Source: Macropodus opercularis (Eukaryota > Chordata > Actinopteri > Anabantiformes > Osphronemidae). Taken from it: a DNA stretch of 64,000 nucleotides. Position 1 is the first letter of the stretch. Every line of letters begins with the position of its first letter. The stretch is taken from NCBI GenBank assembly GCA_030770545.1, contig JAUCMP010000030.1, forward strand, positions 4,869,074-4,933,073, read 5' to 3'. The translations under genes were made by a program, and so were the position numbers. Below the pieces are notes generated by a model. The model did no database searches. It worked only from the letters and a program-made list of their open reading frames with translations, and was not told the origin of the DNA. Shown here piece by piece: positions 1 to 6,816 of the stretch.

Positions 1-174
1 AGGTTTAGGCATGAGGGCCCTATGGTTAGGGTTAGTAGGAAGCCAAGGTTGAGGTTAAGTTGTTGCTAATGTGCCAGGTTGGGTTTAGGCATTGATGTCT
101 ACTTGTTAGATTTAGTATAAGTCCCATGTTAGGGTTTAGACAGTTTGGTCTAAGTTATTTTGAACTAAATAGTG

Positions 175-309
175 AGGACATATCATCAGTAGTGTACCTT
201 AGGTTCATCGGGCGTTTCGGCCATTTACCACTAGACACCCTCCCCTAAGGGCGGCCCCCTGGGGTGATCAAGTCCCAGGGTATGTCCTCTTAGCCAATTG
301 GTTTGTTTT
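175..309 (+). ncRNA. Candidate tRNA-like / EBER-like Pol III small RNA (unit 1 copy)
   Basis: Three perfect stems form a tRNA-like junction. P1 AGGACATA/TATGTCCT is 175-182 with 281-288. P2 CCTTAGG/CCTAAGG is 197-203 with 244-250. P3 CCCTGGG/CCCAGGG is 257-263 with 274-280. P3 abuts P1 exactly as a T-arm abuts an acceptor stem. The P3 loop region reads GGTGATCAAGTCC (263-275), which is the B-box GGTTCAAGTCC with a two-base insertion. Only the 3' half of an A-box (CAGTAGTG, 187-194) is visible. The first TTTT on this strand after the start is at 306-309, the natural Pol III stop, and TTATTTT lies at 155-161 upstream. EBV EBERs likewise begin AGGAC and contain TCAAGTCC or ACAAGTCC. It is not a true tRNA, because the T-loop has 10 nt and there is no clear anticodon arm. 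The other copies lie at offset 175-309 of every unit: 3470, 6991, 10512, 13800, 17321, 20842, 24363, 27884, 31405, 34926, 38447, 41968, 45489, 49010, 52531, 56052, 59573 and 63091. Transcription is inferred, not seen. Confidence 0.5.
306..309 (+). terminator. T4 run, candidate Pol III terminator
   Basis: This is the first run of four T after the tRNA-like RNA start, 18 nt beyond its closing stem. It is conserved in all units, for example at 3601-3604 and 6 bases after the CCAATTGG palindrome. Confidence 0.4.
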
Positions 310-459
310 AGAGGTGGCACATTAAATTTAGCGTAATCAAACATTGATTGATAGATTTAGATTGATCAGAGTTAATTGGTTAAGTTAAGAAGGTTAATAG
401 GTCAGAATTAAGGTTAAATTGAGTTTCTAGGTGTAAAGAGTTTAAGTTTTTCTGTCTAG
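310..459. other. AT-rich spacer with nothing recognised
   Basis: This stretch is rich in GGTTAA and TTGATT words, possibly very degenerate telomere-like sequence. It has no long open frame and no strong stem. It ends in the pyrimidine tract and AG that precede the exon-like segment at 460. Confidence 0.6.
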
Positions 460-792
460 GAGGATTTGGATTCTAAGAGGTCAAAAGGTCAGGTAGGATG
501 AATTAATATTAAGGCCAGATTTGAACTAATTTTAGTTTTCTCTCTGTCCAGTTGTTCCAGGTGGAGTCCTCTTCTTCAGGAGAGTTGAGATTTCCTGTCC
601 AGGAGGATTTGGATTCCGGGGGTCAAAAGGTCAGGTAAGGATTTGGATTGAAATTCAATTTAGGGTTAATATTAAAGACCAGATTTGAACTAATTTCTGT
701 TTTTTCTGTCCAATTGTTCCAGGTGGAGTCCTCTTCTTCCAGTGGGGGTTCCTCTGTCAGTCTTCACGTGTGGTGCAGCATGTGCTGTGCAT
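460..792 (+). other. Duplicated exon-like block with two short GT-AG introns
   Basis: Three candidate exons are framed by good splice signals. Exon a (460-492, 33 nt) follows TTTTTCTGTCTAG and ends CAG|GTAGGA. Exon b (561-634, 74 nt) follows TTGTTCCAG and ends CAG|GTAAGG. Exon c starts at 723 after TTTTTTCTGTCC...CCAG. The introns are 493-560 (68 nt) and 635-722 (88 nt), and they resemble each other. The block is a local duplication: GGATTTGGATTC recurs at 463 and 606, and GTGGAGTCCTCTTCTTC at 561 and 723 (162 bp apart). In one frame exon a begins EDLDS, exon b begins VESSSS and also contains EDLDS, and exon c begins VESSSS before a stop at 792. In unit 18 one G is lost just after the exon c acceptor (60120). 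I recognise no protein family. The block could equally be repeated non-coding leader exons. Confidence 0.4.
765..770. promoter_or_regulatory. CACGTG E-box
   Basis: A perfect palindromic E-box, the core of USF and MYC/MAX sites, lies just upstream of the tubulin-like segment and CpG-rich block. A six-base word can arise by chance, so the role is uncertain. Confidence 0.25.
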
Positions 793-794
793 GA

Positions 795-1001
795 GCGGAG
801 CTATCCTCCATAGAAGACTCGGCCACGTTTAAGGTCCTTGACGCCGTGGACCACCACATCCCGCGTGCTGTCCTAGTGGACCCGGGAGGGCCGTCTACTT
901 ACCCCTTGTTCAGGTTGAGATTGGTTGTTGGCACCGTTAGGTTACTCCAATCTGCCCAGACAAGGTTGAGAGGTGGGTCTCGTCTTCTTCGGTCTTGCCG
1001 T
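795..1001 (+). pseudogene. Possible tubulin N-terminal fragment (degenerate)
   Basis: The frame is open for 69 codons between stops at 792 and 1002. It encodes the stretch HHIPRAVLVDPG (858-893). Alpha-, beta- and gamma-tubulins share the conserved strand and loop H/Y-[IV]-PRAV-[FLI]-[VL]-D-LEP near residues 60-75, so PRAVLVD is a seven-residue match in the right local setting. Upstream, AELSSIE (795-815) loosely parallels the WELYCLE segment of alpha-tubulin, and STYPLF downstream loosely parallels GTYRQLF. The intervening spacing is wrong, the GTPase signature of later tubulin residues is absent, and a stop sits at 792. It is therefore at best a broken fragment, inserted before the unit was amplified. 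Chance similarity remains possible. Confidence 0.33.
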
Positions 1002-1420
1002 TAACGGGAGCGGGACCGGCACTCGGGGAGCTCCGGGACAAGCTGTCGCCCGCCCGGCTCGACCCGAACGTCGGCCCGCTCCCTCCCCTGAGCACCTCCC
1101 TGGTGGAGACGGCGCTCATTCTACGGTGGCTAGGGGAAAAGGGCCACCCGGGGCAGCGCCCCGAGCGGATAACCCTATCCCCGTCCCCGAGCGCTCCCTC
1201 TGGAGAACTACCAGGTTCAGCAAGCGTTGCTTCACCATCATTCCCCAGTGGAAGGCGCCCATGCTAGCAGGGTCTAGAGTAACCACCCAGGGGGAGTATT
1301 CCTGGTGGTGGAGCGTACCCCCAGCTAGTCTGGAAGCCCCCACGCTTCGACCAGGCTCCCCCCTATGCTAACCTGTCTGCCTACCCCAAGCTGGCTAAGG
1401 AATGGTGCTCTGGAGTCGCT
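985..1420. other. CpG-rich block with overlapping open frames, function unknown
   Basis: The first part is CpG-island-like, with about 15 CpG in roughly 95 bases from 991, in contrast to the AT-rich flanks. Two overlapping plus-strand frames stay open: 995-1267 (90 codons, starts TTG) and 973-1371 (132 codons, starts GTG). Both are rich in P, G, A and R, and neither has an ATG start or a family I recognise. Open frames in GC-rich DNA are expected by chance because stop codons are AT-rich. A role as an unmethylated promoter-like island is plausible but not shown. Confidence 0.55.
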
Positions 1421-1641
1421 GCGGGTCCCTCGTAGAACTCCCTCTGGGGGTCTCTGGTGTTGAAGCTCTCAAAAGAGCTCAGAGACAGTTCTTCAGAGTC
1501 AATCTGGCAGTCTCTGGGGATCTTCAGCGCGGAGGCCGAGGTTCTCCCGGGTGTACTTGGGGGGCGATTTTCGGGGGTCTACATGTTTTGAAGCAGCGTT
1601 TTCGGTTATGGTGTCAATTTTTGCAGATGCATCATGGGTAA
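1402..1641 (+). other. 79-codon ATG-started open frame, probably not coding
   Basis: It is the only frame over 60 codons in the unit that starts with a real ATG. The product would run from MVLWSRCGS to LQMHHG, with no recognised domain, signal peptide or membrane segment. It overlaps the hairpin (1442-1498) and the minus-strand PSE and SPH motifs, which explain the sequence better. It is intact in every complete unit, but so is everything else in this homogenised array, so intactness says little. Confidence 0.15.
1442..1498 (-). ncRNA. Long irregular hairpin downstream of the snRNA-type promoter
   Basis: Nested inverted repeats form one stem on either strand: CTCTG 1442-1446 with CAGAG 1494-1498, GTCTCTG 1450-1456 with CAGAGAC 1480-1486, and AGCTCT 1464-1469 with AGAGCT 1474-1479. 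These close a four-base loop, with bulges between them. At about 57 nt the size resembles a pre-miRNA. On the minus strand it lies about 50-110 nt past the start predicted from the PSE at 1594-1614, as in the snRNA-linked pre-miRNAs of Herpesvirus saimiri. No snRNA Sm site or 3' box was found, so processing is conjecture. Confidence 0.3.
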
Positions 1642-1675
1642 TATGCAAATTTTAGGGGCGTGGTCTGACTTCCGG
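1594..1675 (-). promoter_or_regulatory. Compact snRNA-type promoter: ETS, GC box, octamer, SPH/ZNF143 and PSE
   Basis: Read on the minus strand, the elements come in promoter order. CCGGAAGT (1668-1675) is an ETS core, CCACGCCCC (1655-1663) a KLF/Sp1 box, and ATTTGCAT (1643-1650) a perfect octamer for OCT1. TTACCCATGATGCATC (1626-1641) is a near-consensus SPH site for ZNF143/Staf. ACACCATAACCGAAAACG (1597-1614) closely fits the vertebrate PSE bound by SNAPc (compare ACCGTAAC..GAAAG in human U6). Octamer plus SPH forms the distal element of vertebrate U and 7SK genes, and the tight spacing to the PSE resembles the H1 RNA gene. No TATA is evident 15-25 nt past the PSE, which favours Pol II over Pol III. 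The predicted start is near 1545-1560, reading leftward. Other copies lie at offset 1594-1675, for example 4889-4970, 8410-8491 and 11931-12012. Confidence 0.6.
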
Positions 1676-1738
1676 GTTAGAGTTGGCGTTAGGGTTAGGG
1701 TTAGCGTTCTCAGCTAGGGTTAGGGTTAGAGTTTTTAG
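1675..1738 (+). repeat. Short interstitial TTAGGG tract
   Basis: GTTAGGGTTAGGGTTAG (1688-1704) and TAGGGTTAGGGTTAG (1715-1729) are near-perfect vertebrate-type telomere repeats separated by a ten-base interruption. They lie directly upstream of the minus-strand promoter. Confidence 0.85.
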
Positions 1739-2028
1739 GTCTGTTTTCTGAAAGCTAAGGGCTAATTTGTTGAGTTTAGCATTGTATTAGCTGCCCCAGT
1801 CCATTGGTGTATCGTAGGTCTGATGGGTCGCCGGTCAGGGCTAGACCAGAACCGAGTTCTAGGTCTTGGGTCATTTGGACACCTAGGGTGAGGCACCTAA
1901 TGATTATTGGATTTAAGTTGAGCTAATTGAATTGAAACTAGAATGGACTGATGTGGTTGTCCAAGTTCCCGGGGTTTGGTGTTCTTTTCCGTTATTTCCT
2001 CTTCATCCTTGTAGGTCTTGGTGCCACA
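1739..2028. other. Spacer with one hairpin, otherwise nothing recognised
   Basis: Apart from the hairpin at 1843-1866, I see no open frame with a convincing start, no promoter cluster and no repeat. The last 40 bases are pyrimidine-rich and end in TTGTAG before sub-repeat A, so they could serve as a splice acceptor region. Confidence 0.5.
1843..1866. other. Near-perfect ten-pair hairpin
   Basis: AGACCAGAAC (1843-1852) pairs with GTTCT (1856-1860) and GGTCT (1862-1866), leaving a three-base loop and a single bulged A at 1861. It may be a cruciform or an RNA structure; no known element is recognised. Confidence 0.35.
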
Positions 2029-2826
2029 CCACGAGGAGCAGAATCGGAAAGGAGTTCCGCAGGGATAGGAAGTGGGTGTACATCGTTATACTAACACCAC
2101 AACCCCGCCGGATTAGGCGCCACCTGCATCCCTCCTCCCTCTTCCGTCCCGTGGGGGGAAGTGGGAGGTTGGAGGAGAAAAAAAGAGAAAAATAGGGGGT
2201 GAGTTCCTTAGGTGTCTTTTTCCATGGCTTTCTTCTGTTTTTTAGGTTTCCCGGGCCCTCACCACGAGGAGCAGAATCGGAAGGGAGTTCCGCAGGGAAA
2301 GGAAGTGGGTGTACATCGTTATACTAACACCACAACCCCGCCGGATTAGGCGCCACCTGCATCCCTCCTCCCTCTTCCGTCCCGTGGGGGGAAGTGGGAG
2401 GTTGGAGGAGAAAAAAGAAAAAAGAAAAAGTGAGTCCATTAGGTGTGTTTTCCAGGATCTTCTGTCTTTAGGTTTCCCGGGCCCTCACCACGAGGAGCAG
2501 AATCGGAAAGGAGTTCCGCAGGGAAAGGAAGTGGGTGTACATCGTTATACTAACACCACAACCCCGCCGGATTAGGCGCCACCTGCATCCCTCCCCCCTC
2601 TTCCGTCCCGTGGGGGGAAGTGGGAGGTTGGAGGAAAAATTTCATGTGTCTTCTGTTTTTTAGGTTTTTCAGGCCCTCGCCACGAGGAGCAGAATCGGAA
2701 AGGAGTTCCGCAGGGATAGGAAGTGGGTGTACATCGTTATACTAACACCACAACCCCGCCGGATTAGGCGCCACCTGCATCCCTCCTCCCTCTTCCGTCC
2801 CGTGGGGGGAAGTGGGAGGTTGGAGG
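2029..2826 (+). repeat. Sub-repeat cluster of unit 1 (A, B, D, E)
   Basis: The four 147-bp cores are at 2029-2175, 2262-2408, 2488-2634 and 2680-2826. The step between B and D is 226 bp, exactly the period of the missing copy, as expected for a clean loss by recombination between neighbouring copies. Confidence 0.95.
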
Positions 2827-2923
2827 TACTTGTGAGTAACTCTTTTTTAGTTTTCAGAGGAACAGGTTGTCCGATGGCTCTGGCTGGGTTAGGTGTATGA
2901 GTTTTTTCTCAATGACTCCCCCC

Positions 2924-2941
2924 ACTCTAGTCCTTTAGAGT
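2924..2941. other. Six-pair hairpin ACTCTA/TAGAGT
   Basis: ACTCTA (2924-2929) and TAGAGT (2936-2941) are perfect inverted arms around GTCCTT. A smaller TGAG/CTCA pair around T6 lies about 25 bases upstream. Either could be chance; no terminator family is recognised. Confidence 0.25.
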
Positions 2942-3034
2942 AGAGCAGTTTGGTGTGGAGAGCCAAGGGCAAGGCACGGGCCGACGCTTGTCACTCATGT
3001 TCCTCGATACTTGAGTTACTCTTGTGTTTTGCAG

Positions 3035-3097
3035 ATTCCTTTATATGGTCAAAGCGTCCTCTGCAGCCCCCAGGAGGCCGTGAGACAGCTGCAAAGG
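3035..3097 (+). other. 63-nt exon-like segment with strong splice sites
   Basis: It follows CTTGTGTTTTGCAG and is followed by GTGAGC, giving the junction AAAGG|GTGAGC. Its length is a multiple of three. The frame that begins IPLYGQ and ends RQLQR is open throughout. The next good acceptor downstream is at 3754, in the following unit, before the segment equivalent to 460-492 (33 nt, also phase-neutral), so splicing from unit to unit is conceivable. The 656-nt gap would hold the telomere-like tract and the tRNA-like RNA. No protein family is recognised. The same segment lies 199-261 bases before the end of each complete unit. Confidence 0.38.
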
Positions 3098-3189
3098 GTG
3101 AGCTTTGCCATTTTTTTGGATTTGTTCCTCCTAGTTTGATTGCTTTCGGTCTTAGAGACATTTTCAAGTTCTCCGTTTGGGATTTCAAT

Positions 3190-3437
3190 CGTTAGGTTTA
3201 GGCACAGGGATCCCACGGTTAGGTTTAGGGGAATGCCCAGGTGAGGGATAAGGGTTAAATGAGTCGTTATAGTCCTAGTTTGGGGACTGACGGTTAGGTT
3301 TAGGCATGAGGGCCCTATGGTTAGGGTTAGTAGGAAGCCAAGGTTGAGGTTAAGTTGTTGCTAATGTGCCAGGTTGGGTTTAGGCATTGATGTCTACTTG
3401 TTAGATTTAGTATAAGTCCCATGTTAGGGTTTAGACA
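3190..3437 (+). repeat. Degenerate telomere-like tract across the unit junction
   Basis: GTTAGGTTTAGG occurs three times (about 3191, 3218 and 3293). GGTTAGGGTTAG, GGTTGGGTTTAGG and GTTAGGGTTTAG follow among less regular sequence. The mixture of TTAGGG, TTTAGG and TTAGG words on the plus strand suggests an old interstitial telomeric or subtelomeric stretch. It spans every unit junction. Confidence 0.7.
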
Positions 3438-5380
3438 GTTTGGTCTAAGTTATTTTGAACTAAATAGTGAGGACATATCATCAGTAGTGTACCTTAGGTT
3501 CATCGGGCGTTTCGGCCATTTACCACTAGACACCCTCCCCTAAGGGCGGCCCCCTGGGGTGATCAAGTCCCAGGGTATGTCCTCTTAGCCAATTGGTTTG
3601 TTTTAGAGGTGGCACATTAAATTTAGCGTAATCAAACATTGATTGATAGATTTAGATTGATCAGAGTTAATTGGTTAAGTTAAGAAGGTTAATAGGTCAG
3701 AATTAAGGTTAAATTGAGTTTCTAGGTGTAAAGAGTTTAAGTTTTTCTGTCTAGGAGGATTTGGATTCTAAGAGGTCAAAAGGTCAGGTAGGATGAATTA
3801 ATATTAAGGCCAGATTTGAACTAATTTTAGTTTTCTCTCTGTCCAGTTGTTCCAGGTGGAGTCCTCTTCTTCAGGAGAGTTGAGATTTCCTGTCCAGGAG
3901 GATTTGGATTCCGGGGGTCAAAAGGTCAGGTAAGGATTTGGATTGAAATTCAATTTAGGGTTAATATTAAAGACCAGATTTGAACTAATTTCTGTTTTTT
4001 CTGTCCAATTGTTCCAGGTGGAGTCCTCTTCTTCCAGTGGGGGTTCCTCTGTCAGTCTTCACGTGTGGTGCAGCATGTGCTGTGCATGAGCGGAGCTATC
4101 CTCCATAGAAGACTCGGCCACGTTTAAGGTCCTTGACGCCGTGGACCACCACATCCCGCGTGCTGTCCTAGTGGACCCGGGAGGGCCGTCTACTTACCCC
4201 TTGTTCAGGTTGAGATTGGTTGTTGGCACCGTTAGGTTACTCCAATCTGCCCAGACAAGGTTGAGAGGTGGGTCTCGTCTTCTTCGGTCTTGCCGTTAAC
4301 GGGAGCGGGACCGGCACTCGGGGAGCTCCGGGACAAGCTGTCGCCCGCCCGGCTCGACCCGAACGTCGGCCCGCTCCCTCCCCTGAGCACCTCCCTGGTG
4401 GAGACGGCGCTCATTCTACGGTGGCTAGGGGAAAAGGGCCACCCGGGGCAGCGCCCCGAGCGGATAACCCTATCCCCGTCCCCGAGCGCTCCCTCTGGAG
4501 AACTACCAGGTTCAGCAAGCGTTGCTTCACCATCATTCCCCAGTGGAAGGCGCCCATGCTAGCAGGGTCTAGAGTAACCACCCAGGGGGAGTATTCCTGG
4601 TGGTGGAGCGTACCCCCAGCTAGTCTGGAAGCCCCCACGCTTCGACCAGGCTCCCCCCTATGCTAACCTGTCTGCCTACCCCAAGCTGGCTAAGGAATGG
4701 TGCTCTGGAGTCGCTGCGGGTCCCTCGTAGAACTCCCTCTGGGGGTCTCTGGTGTTGAAGCTCTCAAAAGAGCTCAGAGACAGTTCTTCAGAGTCAATCT
4801 GGCAGTCTCTGGGGATCTTCAGCGCGGAGGCCGAGGTTCTCCCGGGTGTACTTGGGGGGCGATTTTCGGGGGTCTACATGTTTTGAAGCAGCGTTTTCGG
4901 TTATGGTGTCAATTTTTGCAGATGCATCATGGGTAATATGCAAATTTTAGGGGCGTGGTCTGACTTCCGGGTTAGAGTTGGCGTTAGGGTTAGGGTTAGC
5001 GTTCTCAGCTAGGGTTAGGGTTAGAGTTTTTAGGTCTGTTTTCTGAAAGCTAAGGGCTAATTTGTTGAGTTTAGCATTGTATTAGCTGCCCCAGTCCATT
5101 GGTGTATCGTAGGTCTGATGGGTCGCCGGTCAGGGCTAGACCAGAACCGAGTTCTAGGTCTTGGGTCATTTGGACACCTAGGGTGAGGCACCTAATGATT
5201 ATTGGATTTAAGTTGAGCTAATTGAATTGAAACTAGAATGGACTGATGTGGTTGTCCAAGTTCCCGGGGTTTGGTGTTCTTTTCCGTTATTTCCTCTTCA
5301 TCCTTGTAGGTCTTGGTGCCACACCACGAGGAGCAGAATCGGAAAGGAGTTCCGCAGGGATAGGAAGTGGGTGTACATCG

Positions 5381-5470
5381 TTATACTAACACCACAACCC
5401 CGCCGGATTAGGCGCCACCTGCATCCCTCCTCCCTCTTCCGTCCCGTGGGGGGAAGTGGGAGGTTGGAGG
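5381..5470 (+). other. TACTAAC element and pyrimidine/purine hairpin inside a core (copy A shown)
   Basis: Each core holds TACTAAC, the ideal branch-point sequence, about 20 nt before a GGATTAG. A hairpin follows in which CCTCC, CCTC and TTCC pair with GGAA, GGAG and GGAGG around a GTCCCGTGGGG apex. The arms are nearly pure pyrimidine and pure purine, so H-DNA or a two-layer G-quadruplex from the G-rich arm is also conceivable. The T/C difference in copy D falls in the internal loop and leaves the pairing intact. Confidence 0.4.
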
Positions 5471-5724
5471 AGAAAAAAAGAGAAAAATAGGGGGTGAGTT
5501 CCTTAGGTGTCTTTTTCCATGGCTTTCTTCTGTTTTTTAGGTTTCCCGGGCCCTCACCACGAGGAGCAGAATCGGAAGGGAGTTCCGCAGGGAAAGGAAG
5601 TGGGTGTACATCGTTATACTAACACCACAACCCCGCCGGATTAGGCGCCACCTGCATCCCTCCTCCCTCTTCCGTCCCGTGGGGGGAAGTGGGAGGTTGG
5701 AGGAGAAAAAAGAAAAAAGAAAAA

Positions 5725-5766
5725 GTGAGTCCATTAGGTGTGTTTTCCAGGATCTTCTGTCTTTAG
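5725..5766 (+). other. 42-nt GT-AG intron-like spacer between sub-repeats B and C
   Basis: It starts GTGAGTCC right after an A-rich run and ends TTCTGTCTTTAG, so both splice sites look good. At 42 nt it is too short for most vertebrate introns. The same spacer follows C. Removing it would shift the frame between cores (184 nt left per repeat), which argues against a repeated coding exon. Confidence 0.25.
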
Positions 5767-6816
5767 GTTTCCCGGGCCCTCACCACGAGGAGCAGAATCG
5801 GAAAGGAGTTCCGCAGGGAAAGGAAGTGGGTGTACATCGTTATACTAACACCACAACCCCGCCGGATTAGGCGCCACCTGCATCCCTCCTCCCTCTTCCG
5901 TCCCGTGGGGGGAAGTGGGAGGTTGGAGGAGAAAAAAGAAAAAAGAAAAAGTGAGTCCATTAGGTGTGTTTTCCAGGATCTTCTGTCTTTAGGTTTCCCG
6001 GGCCCTCACCACGAGGAGCAGAATCGGAAAGGAGTTCCGCAGGGAAAGGAAGTGGGTGTACATCGTTATACTAACACCACAACCCCGCCGGATTAGGCGC
6101 CACCTGCATCCCTCCCCCCTCTTCCGTCCCGTGGGGGGAAGTGGGAGGTTGGAGGAAAAATTTCATGTGTCTTCTGTTTTTTAGGTTTTTCAGGCCCTCG
6201 CCACGAGGAGCAGAATCGGAAAGGAGTTCCGCAGGGATAGGAAGTGGGTGTACATCGTTATACTAACACCACAACCCCGCCGGATTAGGCGCCACCTGCA
6301 TCCCTCCTCCCTCTTCCGTCCCGTGGGGGGAAGTGGGAGGTTGGAGGTACTTGTGAGTAACTCTTTTTTAGTTTTCAGAGGAACAGGTTGTCCGATGGCT
6401 CTGGCTGGGTTAGGTGTATGAGTTTTTTCTCAATGACTCCCCCCACTCTAGTCCTTTAGAGTAGAGCAGTTTGGTGTGGAGAGCCAAGGGCAAGGCACGG
6501 GCCGACGCTTGTCACTCATGTTCCTCGATACTTGAGTTACTCTTGTGTTTTGCAGATTCCTTTATATGGTCAAAGCGTCCTCTGCAGCCCCCAGGAGGCC
6601 GTGAGACAGCTGCAAAGGGTGAGCTTTGCCATTTTTTTGGATTTGTTCCTCCTAGTTTGATTGCTTTCGGTCTTAGAGACATTTTCAAGTTCTCCGTTTG
6701 GGATTTCAATCGTTAGGTTTAGGCACAGGGATCCCACGGTTAGGTTTAGGGGAATGCCCAGGTGAGGGATAAGGGTTAAATGAGTCGTTATAGTCCTAGT
6801 TTGGGGACTGACGGTT

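Larger units (their letters stand above)
1..3295 (+). repeat. Unit 1, short form (3,295 bp, four sub-repeats)
   Basis: It is 226 bp shorter than the standard unit. The sub-repeat cores lie at 2029, 2262, 2488 and 2680, so the third member (C) of the usual A-B-C-D-E set is missing. The rest matches the other units, and it is the reference for the offsets used in this annotation. Confidence 0.97.
5324..6347 (+). repeat. Sub-repeat cluster of a standard unit (A to E)
   Basis: The five 147-bp cores are A 5324-5470, B 5557-5703, C 5783-5929, D 6009-6155 and E 6201-6347, spaced 233, 226, 226 and 192 bp. The cores run from CCACGAGGAGCAG to GGTTGGAGG and differ at few sites. A and E have GGGATAGG where B, C and D have GGGAAAGG, B has GGAAGGG for GGAAAGG, and D has one C for T in its pyrimidine run. 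The right flanks differ more: purine-rich after A, B and C, ATTTCATG after D, and TACTTGTGAGT after E. With five cores in sixteen units and four in units 1 and 4, the window holds 88 cores. Confidence 0.97.
3296..6816 (+). repeat. Unit 2, standard form (3,521 bp)
   Basis: This is the first complete standard unit, with five sub-repeat cores at 5324, 5557, 5783, 6009 and 6201. It serves as the reference for the sub-repeat region. Confidence 0.97.

Noticed and set aside
175..288. Canonical tRNA gene
   Set aside because: The T-like loop is ten bases rather than seven, the A-box is incomplete, and the stem at 197-203/244-250 encloses 40 bases with no clear anticodon loop.
973..1371. 132-codon open frame as a protein gene
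   Set aside because: It begins at GTG with no ATG and lies in GC-rich DNA where stops are rare. It overlaps another open frame and shows no recognised domain.
1250..1593. Known U snRNA, 7SK or H1 RNA body downstream of the minus-strand promoter
   Set aside because: The minus-strand sequence does not match the starts or conserved parts of these RNAs that I know, and no Sm site is evident.
2309..2575. 88-codon frames in the sub-repeats as a gene family
   Set aside because: They start at GTG, run across the spacer that looks like an intron, and recur only because the DNA is repeated. The minus-strand 65-codon frames are shadows of the same repeat.
5324..6347. CRISPR array
   Set aside because: The repeats are 147 bp with homologous rather than unique spacers, the context is eukaryotic-type, and there are no cas genes.
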